Origin: JAUWQU01 sp964605095
GTDB lineage: Bacteria; Planctomycetota; Phycisphaerae; SM23-33
NCBI GenBank assembly: GCA_964605095.1
Contig: CAZSBS010000048.1
Span: 1 to 22,592, forward strand
Direction: 5' to 3'
Length of the DNA: 22,592 nt
The notes beneath the pieces were generated by a model. That model had not been told where the DNA came from. It ran no database searches and worked only from the letters and a program-made list of their open reading frames with translations. Below, one piece after another: positions 15,951-22,592 of this stretch. Position numbers and translations under genes: made by a program. Position 1 is the stretch's first letter. The number at the start of each line of letters is the position of its first letter.

Positions 15951-16887
15951 GTTGGTTTCTTTCGTCCATGAACTTCAGCAGTCGGTACATTGTTTCGATT
16001 TGCGGCGTGGGGCAGCCCGCGCCGGCCGCGGCGCGAAGGGTGGCGCCGAAGATGGCTTCGATTTCCATCGGCCTGCCCGCGCGGCAGTCCAGGAGCATAC
16101 TCGGGCTGTAGGAGGCCATTTTGGCGGTGTCGTCGAGCTGGCTTTGGATGAATGCTTCGGGGATTTCCCTCCCGGCCGCAGCCAGGGCGGCGCCGGCCAC
16201 CTCGCGCATCAGGCCCTCGGCGAGGACCCGCGAGTACACGTTGGCCATGATGAGATCGGTCGTGGCGTCCAGCACGGCCGACAGGCCGTTGAAAGGGACG
16301 TTCCAGACTAGCTTTCGCCAGCGTGCCAGGACGAGGTCGTCGGCGTAGTTGACTCGTATGCCGGCGGCCTGGAAATCCCCGCCGATCGCCCGCATTCGAG
16401 CGGTTATGCCCTTGGGCCGGTGCTGGCTGTCGTATTCAGCCAGGGTGATATATCCGTAGTCGAGGTGGCGTATGTGACCCGGGCCGACCTTGCTCGAACA
16501 CAGGAAGCACAGCCCGCCCATGACGCGGTCCGGCCCGACGATTCCCGCGACCTGATCCTCGACGCCCAGACCGTTCTGGAGCACCAGCACCACGCCGTCA
16601 TCGGCGATAACGGGCCTGATAAGCTCCGGCAGCAGGTCGTTGACGGTGGTCTTGAGCGCCACGGCCACAACGTCGCACCGCGGCATGTCCGCCGCCCGGC
16701 CATAGGCGTTCACACGCGGCAGGACAAAGTCGCCATCGACGCTGTCGACACGCAGGCCGTGATCGCGGACGCACTCGTAGTCGCCGTGCAGCAGGAAGTG
16801 TACATCGCAGCCCGCCCGCGCCAGCCGGCCTCCGTAGAAGCCGCCCAGCCCGCCCGTGCCGATCATCGCGTAACGAAGTTGGGACAT
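15934..16887 (-). CDS. panE: 2-dehydropantoate 2-reductase (ketopantoate reductase family)
   Basis: This 317-aa protein matches the NADPH-dependent reductase that makes pantoate for coenzyme A. The Rossmann GTGGLGG (10-16) binds cofactor. The family residues are present: Lys79 (VALKTT), Asn105 (LQNGLG), and Lys192 and Asn196 in RWRKLVWNVPFNGLSAV, the catalytic Lys and substrate Asn. Glu275 lies in GRPMEIEAIFG. Length is normal. No strong Shine-Dalgarno precedes the ATG, and a TTCAATG heptad array lies 11 nt upstream. It is co-transcribed with the methyltransferase. Paralogues of this family exist whose substrate is not ketopantoate, so the symbol is by family. Confidence 0.88.
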   Translation of the reverse strand: MSQLRYAMIGTGGLGGFYGGRLARAGCDVHFLLHGDYECVRDHGLRVDSVDGDFVLPRVNAYGRAADMPRCDVVAVALKTTVNDLLPELIRPVIADDGVVLVLQNGLGVEDQVAGIVGPDRVMGGLCFLCSSKVGPGHIRHLDYGYITLAEYDSQHRPKGITARMRAIGGDFQAAGIRVNYADDLVLARWRKLVWNVPFNGLSAVLDATTDLIMANVYSRVLAEGLMREVAGAALAAAGREIPEAFIQSQLDDTAKMASYSPSMLLDCRAGRPMEIEAIFGATLRAAAGAGCPTPQIETMYRLLKFMDERNQRGTTL

Positions 16888-16897
16888 GATGGGACTT

Positions 16898-16925
16898 TAA
16901 ATGTTCAGTGCTCAATGTTCAATGC
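16898..16925 (+). repeat. Heptad array 1: four units of TCAATGY
   Basis: TAAATGT, TCAGTGC, TCAATGT and TCAATGC are four consecutive 7-base units in the space before panE. Array 2 (17626-17640) and array 3 (17784-17807) carry the same unit in the opposite orientation. Confidence 0.75.
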
Positions 16926-16967
16926 TCCGTGTGGGTAATCGCAACTGCAATCGTCACCCGAATGCTC

Positions 16968-16996
16968 TTGAGGCATACCACATTTTGGGGTACAAG
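16968..16996 (+). promoter_or_regulatory. Candidate promoter for the HUH transposase
   Basis: TTGAGG (16968-16973) and TACAAG (16991-16996) are 17 bp apart, each 4/6 to consensus. A transcript from here would carry the hairpin at 17031-17059 in its leader. Confidence 0.4.
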
Positions 16997-17023
16997 TAGT
17001 TGGTCCTGATCGAGGTTGTTTAT

Positions 17024-17070
17024 CACACCGGAAGCCCATGCAAATGTTGCATGGGCTTCATGTTGGTGTG
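17024..17070 (+). repeat. Perfect hairpin upstream of the HUH transposase
   Basis: GAAGCCCATGCAA-ATG-TTGCATGGGCTTC (17031-17059) is a perfect 13-bp stem with a 3-base loop. An outer stem CACACC (17024-17029) / GGTGTG (17065-17070) extends it. Such hairpins are the recognition sites of IS200/REP-associated HUH transposases. It could also act as a translational block in the leader, as in IS200. Confidence 0.75.
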
Positions 17071-17111
17071 CGATCGTCGTTTCGTGGGCTTCTTACATGA
17101 AAGGGGAGTGT

Positions 17112-17561
17112 ATGTCCGCACCATGGAATCGCTGGTTTCACTGCATCGGCGGCACGTATGGGTCGTGGTTGCCTGGTGGTCCCCGTGGTTTCCGCACGCG
17201 TCACCATCGCGAGCACGTCGAGGGCGACTACCACAATCCCCCGCCCACCGGCATCTACGAGTCCAGGCATCACTGCGCGGAGGATTCCTTGCGTTTCGAC
17301 CCCGTGACGCTCCGTCCCGATGACCGGGCCGTCGTCTGCCGGACAATGGCGGCAGCGCCCCTGGCCTACGGCGTGGAACTCATCGACATGTCCGTCGGCG
17401 GGCAGCATTTTCACGCCCTGTGCCGCTTCCCGCTGTGGGCCAAACGCGCGAAGTTCGAGCCCATCCGCAACCGACAGCACCAACTAAACGTCGTGGGCTA
17501 CATCCGCGACCACGCCTGCGAGGGCGCCGTGATCTGGTCCCAAATCCGGGATCAATCTTAG
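17112..17561 (+). CDS. REP-associated/IS200-like HUH tyrosine transposase, probably shortened
   Basis: This 149-aa protein starts at ATG 17112, chosen for the AGGGGAG just upstream. The N-terminus WFHCIGGTYGSWLPGGPRGF and then HREHVEGDY are the signature of a Y1-related family common in planctomycetes. The HUH motif is QHFHAL (His99, His101), the metal site of rolling-circle nucleases. Tyr130 in VVGYIRDH is the best candidate for the catalytic tyrosine. From memory of related proteins, the stretch between the HUH motif and PIRNRQHQL is 30-40 residues short, suggesting an in-frame deletion, so activity is doubtful. It acts, or acted, on single-stranded hairpin DNA. The hairpin and heptad arrays around it fit this role. 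Confidence 0.75.
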   Translation: MSAPWNRWFHCIGGTYGSWLPGGPRGFRTRHHREHVEGDYHNPPPTGIYESRHHCAEDSLRFDPVTLRPDDRAVVCRTMAAAPLAYGVELIDMSVGGQHFHALCRFPLWAKRAKFEPIRNRQHQLNVVGYIRDHACEGAVIWSQIRDQS

Positions 17562-17625
17562 CAATCGCCCCAAAGGGCTCCGCAAACCACGGCACCCGAT
17601 CATTAGGGACTTTGCGACCAACCCG

Positions 17626-17640
17626 CATTGAGCATTGAGC
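17626..17640 (+). repeat. Heptad array 2 (CATTGAG units)
   Basis: Two units, CATTGAG and CATTGAG, plus a C lie downstream of the transposase. They are the inverse of array 1: the reverse complement GCTCAATGCTCAATG closely matches positions 16910-16924. The last bases merge into the left terminal repeat of the element at 17636-17784. Confidence 0.6.
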
Positions 17641-17784
17641 GTGTGAATAAATTGGAATGTATGTTTTTCCAAAAAGTTCACGGGCCACAAATGCCCCAGG
17701 ATCGACGATTTCGACCTCGGACGACATTTGGACCGGCCTTTTTCAGCACTGAAATCGGATGAATTCGATTTATTCACACGCTCA
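17636..17784. mobile_element. 149-bp MITE-like element with perfect 17-bp terminal inverted repeats
   Basis: TGAGCGTGTGAATAAAT (17636-17652) is the exact reverse complement of 17768-17784. The 115 bases between have no coding capacity but hold a small TTGGAA/TTCCAA hairpin and TTTCAG-CA-CTGAAA. This is the architecture of a non-autonomous transposon. The element is flanked on both sides by heptad repeats, so ordinary target duplications cannot be told from the array. It lies between the convergent transposase and xerD genes. Confidence 0.7.
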
Positions 17785-17807
17785 TTGAACATTGAACATT
17801 GAACATT
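17784..17807. repeat. Heptad array 3: (ATTGAAC)x3 plus ATT
   Basis: Three perfect tandem ATTGAAC units plus ATT lie 10 nt downstream of the xerD stop, abutting the right end of the MITE-like element. Confidence 0.8.
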
Positions 17808-17817
17808 CCGCAAGGCT

Positions 17818-18759
17818 TCACCCCCTCGGATGGAACTGCCGGTGTACGCTCTTCAGCCGCTCGGCGTCGACGTGGGTGTAGATTTGTGTGGTGGATATGT
17901 CGGCGTGGCCTAGCATTTCCTGCACGCTTCGCAGGTTGGCGCCGTGGGCCAGCAGGTGCGTGGCGAAGGCGTGCCTCATGGTGTGCGGCGTGACCCTGCC
18001 GCGGATGGCCGCACGACGGACGTACTTGCGGACGGTGCGATACACGTCCTCGCGGGCAAGGGGCTTGCCGGTTCGCGAGAGCAGCAGCCGGCCTGTAGTG
18101 TCGGCGGTGGCCGCGGCGCGGTCGGCCTTGATGTACTCTCGCACGGCCTCGAGCGCCGCCTCGGCGGCAGGCACGATCCGTTCCTTGCTTCCCTTGCCCA
18201 TCACGCGGACGATCCCAAGGTTGAAGTTCACGTCGCGCACGCAAAGCCCGGCCAACTCACTGGCGCGCATGCCGGTGGCGTACAGAAGCGTCAGTATTGC
18301 CCGGTCGCGGAGGACGTGGGCGTCCTGCTCGTCGCTTGGGGCCGCGAGGATGCGCCGCACATGCTCGTCATTAAGCACGGCTGGGAGGCGGCGCCACTTC
18401 TTGGGCGGGACAACCACGGCGGACACGTCGCGTGCCAGGACGCGGTTGACCACGAGGTATCGGCAGAACGTTCTCACGGCCGCGAGTGCCCGGCCGGTGG
18501 AACTGGCGGAGAGGCCTTCGCCGTGGCATTGGCGGAGGAAGCGTTCGACGTCGGTGGTGGTGAGTTTTGCCAGGTCGCCGGCGTTTTCGCCAAGGTGACT
18601 GATAAATCGGCAGAGGTCCCGTCTGTACGCAAGGCGGGTGTTCAGTGCCAGCCCGCACTCGACCTGTAGGTAGTCGAGGAAGGCCCGCAGGTGCCGTCGG
18701 GACTCAATAGGCAACGAGGACGCCGGCGGCAGCAGTTGTTTCCTGGTACTGGCAGACAT
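17818..18759 (-). CDS. xerD: Tyrosine recombinase XerC/XerD type
   Basis: This 313-aa protein has the N-terminal SAM-like core-binding domain (about 20-110) with FLDYLQVECGLALNTRLAYRRD, and the C-terminal catalytic domain carries all six expected residues: Arg165 (TGMRASEL), Lys192 (GKGSKER), His259 and Arg262 (TPHTMRHAFATHLL), His285 (LGHADISTTQIYTHV) and Tyr294. It should resolve chromosome dimers at dif with a partner Xer protein. Length is right for XerC/D; the D versus C assignment is by general look only. The start ATG overlaps the small upstream ORF by 56 nt, and no good Shine-Dalgarno is seen. A heptad array follows the stop. Confidence 0.92.
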   Translation of the reverse strand: MSASTRKQLLPPASSLPIESRRHLRAFLDYLQVECGLALNTRLAYRRDLCRFISHLGENAGDLAKLTTTDVERFLRQCHGEGLSASSTGRALAAVRTFCRYLVVNRVLARDVSAVVVPPKKWRRLPAVLNDEHVRRILAAPSDEQDAHVLRDRAILTLLYATGMRASELAGLCVRDVNFNLGIVRVMGKGSKERIVPAAEAALEAVREYIKADRAAATADTTGRLLLSRTGKPLAREDVYRTVRKYVRRAAIRGRVTPHTMRHAFATHLLAHGANLRSVQEMLGHADISTTQIYTHVDAERLKSVHRQFHPRG

Positions 18760-18901
18760 GATCGAGCATTTTGGCGACTGTCTGTTGGTAGATGGGGCAC
18801 TGCTCGTACTGGTCTGCGCAGTGGGCGAAGGCGCTGGAAATGTTCGCCAGTGTCAAATGGGTCGCACATCGGGCGTTGGATTTATCAAGCATCGGGCACA
18901 C
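18704..18901 (-). CDS. Small Cys-rich protein of unknown function
   Basis: I chose GTG 18901 (65 aa) because GGAG lies 8 nt upstream and the conserved-looking part begins there: MCPMLDKSNARCATHLTLAN, ISSAFAHCADQYEQCPIYQQ. Cys at 2, 12, 28, 35 and 50 and His15 suggest metal or Fe-S binding. The frame is open further upstream to a GTG at 19039 (111 aa), which would overlap the preceding ORF. I recall similar short CPxLD...RC...C...CPxY proteins from planctomycetes, but no function. It overlaps the xerD start by 56 nt and is probably translated with it. Confidence 0.6.
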   Translation of the reverse strand: MCPMLDKSNARCATHLTLANISSAFAHCADQYEQCPIYQQTVAKMLDHVCQYQETTAAAGVLVAY

Positions 18902-18996
18902 GGTATCGTCTCCTGACGCGGCGGCCCGTACATCGGGTTCGCCACCGGAGTCATATATCGTCGCATACCCGTTTTTCGCTTGAGAGATTCGCTCGG

Positions 18997-19206
18997 CTAC
19001 TTTGTCTTCTGGTTCTCCGGGAAGCTGGACTCTACCCACTTGACGAAGGCCTCGGCCAATCCCTCTGCCTTCTCTTTGACGCCCGTGTTGCTCCTTGCCT
19101 TGGTCCGACCAACGCAGTTGGCGATGCCAAGCACCTGGCCCGTGCCTTTGTCGACCAGTTCTGTCCGGCAGACGACTTCTTCAACCGGCCCCAGCATGAA
19201 GCCCAT
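18997..19206 (-). CDS. Orphan 69-aa ORF, probably the C-terminal part of a broken gene
   Basis: From ATG 19206 it reads MGFMLGPVEEVVCRTELVDK, GTGQVLGIANCVGRTKARSN, then KEKAEGLAEAFVKWVESSF. The sequence looks like real protein (charged amphipathic C-terminal helix). The same frame continues upstream without a start codon to a TGA near 19345, and the neighbouring frame offers MDHANYTIRLLVVLTAALSS, which resembles a signal peptide. A frameshift near 19240 could therefore join them. No family recognised. It lies upstream of the Cys-rich ORF on the same strand. Confidence 0.4.
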   Translation of the reverse strand: MGFMLGPVEEVVCRTELVDKGTGQVLGIANCVGRTKARSNTGVKEKAEGLAEAFVKWVESSFPENQKTK

Positions 19207-19371
19207 GGTGCTGGCGCTTTCGTAGTGGATGATAGTGCCGCGGTAAGCACCACTAACAGACGAATGGTGTAGTTCGCATGGTCCATCCTTTCGACTGGCT
19301 GCGGCGAGTGTTCGGCGAACATGCCGGCACTCTCCTGATGCACATCATGTTATCGGATCAGCCGGGGCTCT

Positions 19372-21075
19372 TCAACGTATCCTGTAGAGCCTGTAATGTC
19401 TGCCCCACGCGCCGGACTCGACGGGTTGCAGAGGTTCCGGCTGCGCCGGCGCCGCCTGCGCGCGGACCAGCACATACCATTCACTTACCCCGGCCAGGCT
19501 TGGGTCCCTGGCGATCAGGTCCGTCACGAAGCCCACCACCGCCTTGGGGTCGGTCGTCCCGGCCGGGGGGCTGAGCAGCTCCTCCTGCCGCCGGTAACGG
19601 TCCAGCCATTCGTCCAGCCGCCATGGGGCCAGATAGTACAGGTATCGCACGTCGTTGGGCGCGGCGACGATGGGGCGGCGCGACAGGATCCTGAACTCGC
19701 CGCGATCGGTGACGTACATGGAGCCTGGTTTGCCGGCCGCGAAGTCCGCGATGGCCGCCAACTCGCGGCGGCGGTCCTCCTGCTCGCGGTGCCGCAGAAC
19801 GTAGTTGGGCTTGTCTTCCTCGCTGAGGAAGGATGTGCTGAGTTCGGAGAGGCGCCATCGGGCGACTCGAAGGTTGTCCGAAGGGATCATCCAGGCCGCC
19901 AGCAGCGCCGCCAGTGCCCATCGCAGAAGCGCCCGGTGAGTTCGCAGCAGGCGGAAGAGGTTCGTGGCGGCCTGGCCCAGCAGAACGTAGAGGGGCAGCA
20001 TGAGAAGAGCCGAGGCCTGGACGAAGTTGATCACGGGCGGCACCCGGCCAAGTGAGCTTCCGATGAACTGGCTCAGGCCGTGAAGCCCCAGCGACACCAC
20101 CGCGCTGCCGATGACCAGCCCCACCCACAGCCGAACGTTCTGCGTGATGTAACGCTCGATCTTCACCAGCACCGCAATGGCAGGAATGCCCAGCACGAGC
20201 ACGCCTGCCAGGATGCGCCAGTCCAGCAGGCTCTTGAGCAACTCGGGGTAGAACGCCGTCAGTTCGCCGACGCGGATGGCGTCGAACAAAATTCCAGCCG
20301 GCGGCCAGGCGTGGCCGGCGATCATCTGGGCGCGCAGGCCGAAGTAGTACAACACGTAAGGCAGCGCCGCGACCAACGCCGCCGCCGCCGCACCAAGCGC
20401 CACCGGCAAACAACGCCAGGACAGCCTGTGCCGCACAACGTAGGCTATCAACAGCACCAGCGTCATGTTCATCGCCGTCACGAGGTGGATGTTGCCCAGC
20501 AGCCCGACAACGATAAACACGAGTATCACCCGCCACTGTGCCAGCGGGCTCATGTTCGGCTCGGGCCGGCTGTAGCGGGCGAAGGCCAGCACAACCAGCG
20601 GCCAGACCGCCAGGCACAACCCCGCCGGAGTCACCGACGCCAGCGGGCCGGCGCCCCAGACGGCCCCGCCGAGAGCGTCGATCAGTCTGATGCTGAGCAC
20701 GGCCGTGAAAACCGAAACCGACCAGTTCCGCGTCTGCCAGAACAGCAGCGCGTACATGCCGCACAACAGCAGAAGCGTCTGCAAACCGACCCCCACGCGG
20801 TATGGCAGCAGCAGGTCCTGACAGTCGGTGGGGACAAGCACCAACTCCAGCATGCCCTGGTAGGCCGGGGTGTGGAAGAGCCACAGCTTGCTGTCGCCGT
20901 AGATCGGGTCGTGCGCGAACGCGCCCGGGTCGTGCCGCTTTACCGCCGCGGCGGCGATGTTGACCTGCGAGCTGCTCAACTCGTTGTCGTAGAGGGCGAG
21001 GTAGCCCGCCAAGGCCGCCGCAGCGGTCAGGATCATCACCGCCAATAGGTGTCGGTTTTGTGGTATAGGTCTCAT
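19372..21075 (-). CDS. Polytopic membrane protein of unknown function (GT-C-like layout)
   Basis: This 567-aa protein has about 11 TM helices: one at about 8-29, a first extracytoplasmic loop with HDPGAFAHDPIYGDSKLWLF, then closely spaced helices to about residue 410. A soluble C-terminal domain of roughly 150 residues follows (RREQEDRRRELAAIADFAAG..., RYLYYLAPWRLDEWLDRY). The acidic first loop and the layout recall GT-C glycosyltransferases and planctomycete multi-pass proteins of unknown function; no catalytic signature is certain. ATG 21075 is preceded by a good promoter. The frame is open far upstream, but that part is antisense to tilS and is not coding. It is divergent from tilS. Confidence 0.8.
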   Translation of the reverse strand: MRPIPQNRHLLAVMILTAAAALAGYLALYDNELSSSQVNIAAAAVKRHDPGAFAHDPIYGDSKLWLFHTPAYQGMLELVLVPTDCQDLLLPYRVGVGLQTLLLLCGMYALLFWQTRNWSVSVFTAVLSIRLIDALGGAVWGAGPLASVTPAGLCLAVWPLVVLAFARYSRPEPNMSPLAQWRVILVFIVVGLLGNIHLVTAMNMTLVLLIAYVVRHRLSWRCLPVALGAAAAALVAALPYVLYYFGLRAQMIAGHAWPPAGILFDAIRVGELTAFYPELLKSLLDWRILAGVLVLGIPAIAVLVKIERYITQNVRLWVGLVIGSAVVSLGLHGLSQFIGSSLGRVPPVINFVQASALLMLPLYVLLGQAATNLFRLLRTHRALLRWALAALLAAWMIPSDNLRVARWRLSELSTSFLSEEDKPNYVLRHREQEDRRRELAAIADFAAGKPGSMYVTDRGEFRILSRRPIVAAPNDVRYLYYLAPWRLDEWLDRYRRQEELLSPPAGTTDPKAVVGFVTDLIARDPSLAGVSEWYVLVRAQAAPAQPEPLQPVESGAWGRHYRLYRIR

Positions 21076-21107
21076 GCCGGGCGTTTTCCCGCCAACTGAA
21101 ACATGAT

Positions 21108-21135
21108 AGTATACCGGCGTTTGAGCCGCGAGCAA
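21108..21135 (-). promoter_or_regulatory. Promoter of the membrane-protein gene
   Basis: On the minus strand TTGCTC (21135-21130) and TATACT (21113-21108) are 16 bp apart. The leader would be about 26 nt. The site overlaps the 5' region of divergent tilS, whose ribosome-binding site AAGGAG covers the -35, so the two genes may compete. Confidence 0.55.
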
Positions 21136-21150
21136 GGAGACAGACGCTCC

Positions 21151-22592
21151 ATGAGCCGCCAAAGAGCAAGCATGAACGAGCCAGCCCCCACATCCCAGCC
21201 GCCCGATCAGCCTGAGACGCCGGACGAGCTCATCCGCGCCGTGGCGGCGTTCATCGACCGGCGGAACCTGCTGTCGGCCGGGCAGGCGGTTCTCGTCGCC
21301 GTCAGCGGCGGCTGCGATAGCGTTGCACTGCTGGAGATCCTCTGCCGGCTCGCGGCCGAGCCCGAGCGGGCGTGGGACCTGTCCGTTGCCCACCTCAACC
21401 ACCGCCTCCGCCTGGATGCCGGCGCCGACGCCGACTTCGTCCGCGATCTTGCCCGACGCCACGGCCTGCCGTGCGTCGTCGAGGCCGTCGACGTTGCCGC
21501 TGTCGCGGTCGCCAGGGCCATGAGCACCGAAACCGCCGCACGCGCCGTGCGCTACGAGTTCCTCGCCCTCACCGCCGTGCGGCTTGGGGCAACCGCCGTG
21601 GCCACGGGCCACCACGCCGACGACAACGTCGAGACCATCCTCCAGCGGATCGTCCGCGGCACGCACCTTCGAGGCCTGCGCGGAATCCCAGCCGCCCGCC
21701 CGCTGGCCCAGGCGCCGGGCGTTCGGATCATCCGCCCGCTGCTGGCCGTGAGACGAGAGCAGATCGAGCAGTTCTGTCTTCTTCGCGGCCTGGCGTGGCG
21801 GACGGACTCCACCAATGCCGACACGATCCACCGCCGAAACTTCATCCGCCACGAGTTGCTGCCGCTGATGCGAGACCGGATGAACCCGAGGGTGGATGAC
21901 GCGCTGCTCCGCCTGGCCGGCGCCGCCGGCGAGACCGAGGATCACCTGGCCGAGGCGGGCCAATCGCTGCTGGACCACGCGCGACGGGCGAGCAAAGACC
22001 CCGACCGGCTCGTGCTCGATGCGGCCAGGCTGGCCGAGGCGCCGACCGTCCAACGCTGCTATGCCCTGCGGGCCGCGCTGGAGTACCTCGGCACGCCGAT
22101 GGGCGACCTGTCCGCCGGTCAACTGGCGGACCTTGCAGCCCTGCCGGCCGAGCCGTCGCCCGCCGCCATCACGCTGCCGGGCAACATCCTCGCTCGGCGA
22201 GAGGGCGATGAGCTGCTGCTGGAGCCTGCCGCCGGCCCGGCCGAGACGCCAAGCTGGCATATCCGCCTGCCCGCCGGCCACGGCGAGGCCGTCACGCTGC
22301 CCGATGGGCGGATTGTCCACTGCGAGGAACTGACTTTCGACCCCGCCGCATTCGCCGCTCACCGCGCCAATCCCCGGCCGGGCACCCAATGGCTGGACGC
22401 CGACTACGTCCGCGGGCCGCTGACGCTCCGCCCGCGCCGGCCCGGCGATGCGTTCGTGCCGCTCGGCGCCCCCGGGCGCCAGACCGTCAGCGACTTCCTG
22501 ACCAACGCCAAGCTCCCCGCCGCCCGCCGCCGCGAGGTGTTCATCGTCGCCGACGAGGAGGGGATTATCTACCTCGCCCCCCTCCGCACCGC
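21151..22592 (+). CDS. tilS: tRNA(Ile)-lysidine synthase (3' end outside window)
   Basis: 480 codons are seen and the frame is open at the edge. The enzyme ligates lysine to C34 of the CAU-anticodon tRNA-Ile, changing its reading from AUG to AUA. The PP-loop ATPase motif SGGCDS (52-57) is followed by HLNHRLR, GHHADDNVET, RGTHLRGLRGIPAAR and DSTNAD...RNFIRHELLP, all typical of TilS. The C-terminal TilS_C domain is visible as LTLRPRRPGDAFVPLGAPGR and DFLTNAKLPAARRREV, so only a few residues are probably missing. AAGGAG lies 11 nt before ATG 21151; ATG 21172 is an alternative start. Confidence 0.96.
   Translation, partial: MSRQRASMNEPAPTSQPPDQPETPDELIRAVAAFIDRRNLLSAGQAVLVAVSGGCDSVALLEILCRLAAEPERAWDLSVAHLNHRLRLDAGADADFVRDLARRHGLPCVVEAVDVAAVAVARAMSTETAARAVRYEFLALTAVRLGATAVATGHHADDNVETILQRIVRGTHLRGLRGIPAARPLAQAPGVRIIRPLLAVRREQIEQFCLLRGLAWRTDSTNADTIHRRNFIRHELLPLMRDRMNPRVDDALLRLAGAAGETEDHLAEAGQSLLDHARRASKDPDRLVLDAARLAEAPTVQRCYALRAALEYLGTPMGDLSAGQLADLAALPAEPSPAAITLPGNILARREGDELLLEPAAGPAETPSWHIRLPAGHGEAVTLPDGRIVHCEELTFDPAAFAAHRANPRPGTQWLDADYVRGPLTLRPRRPGDAFVPLGAPGRQTVSDFLTNAKLPAARRREVFIVADEEGIIYLAPLRT

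Noticed and set aside
17636..17784. Bidirectional terminator for the transposase and xerD
   Set aside because: The 17-bp repeats are 115 bases apart, too far for a terminator hairpin; transposon ends fit better, though not proven.
16898..17807. CRISPR array
   Set aside because: The repeats are 7-base tandem units with no spacers and no cas genes nearby.
21076..22389. Upstream extension of the membrane-protein frame (about 438 codons)
   Set aside because: It is antisense to tilS; the real start is ATG 21075 with its own promoter.

Overview
The window is GC-rich, gene-dense bacterial DNA. Three things together suggest a planctomycete (perhaps Phycisphaerae-like): the mix of protein families, the TTCAATG-type heptad arrays between genes, and a YGSWLPG-type HUH transposase. 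This assignment is an inference from sequence style; no rRNA or other marker is present to fix it.

Layout. At the left edge (minus strand) is the 5' part of a secreted sialate O-acetylesterase-like SGNH esterase. After a 500-base gap comes a compact minus-strand efflux operon, read right to left: TetR regulator, outer-membrane factor lipoprotein, membrane-fusion adaptor and RND permease. Its genes are 2-4 nt apart or overlap by ATGA, and a candidate TetR operator overlaps the promoter -10. From about 8.9 to 10.2 kb lies a graveyard of mobile DNA: an intact small Cys-cluster gene of the DUF6788 type with a leaderless promoter, a transposase remnant with its catalytic core deleted and two in-frame TAGs, a severed histidine-kinase tail, and a 109-bp element with imperfect terminal inverted repeats.

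Housekeeping genes follow on the plus strand. They are a nitrilase-superfamily amidase with an in-frame duplication, a strong promoter with an unexplained structured leader of about 590 nt, RNase Y, and a membrane-anchored protein of unknown function. On the minus strand come a SAM methyltransferase and a ketopantoate reductase that overlap by 17 nt. From 16.9 to 17.8 kb is a second mobile cluster: a RAYT/IS200-like HUH transposase with a perfect hairpin in its leader, inverted heptad arrays on both sides, and a 149-bp MITE-like element with perfect 17-bp terminal inverted repeats. Then, on the minus strand, come a XerC/XerD-type tyrosine recombinase preceded by a tiny Cys-rich ORF, an orphan C-terminal ORF, and an 11-TM membrane protein. 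The membrane protein is divergent from tilS, which runs off the right edge.

The most notable structure outside the genes is a GGAACC-rich dispersed repeat. It occurs three times, each time at the 3' end of a gene and each time in the sense orientation of that gene. The heptad-array/HUH-transposase/MITE cluster and the structured leader before rny come next.
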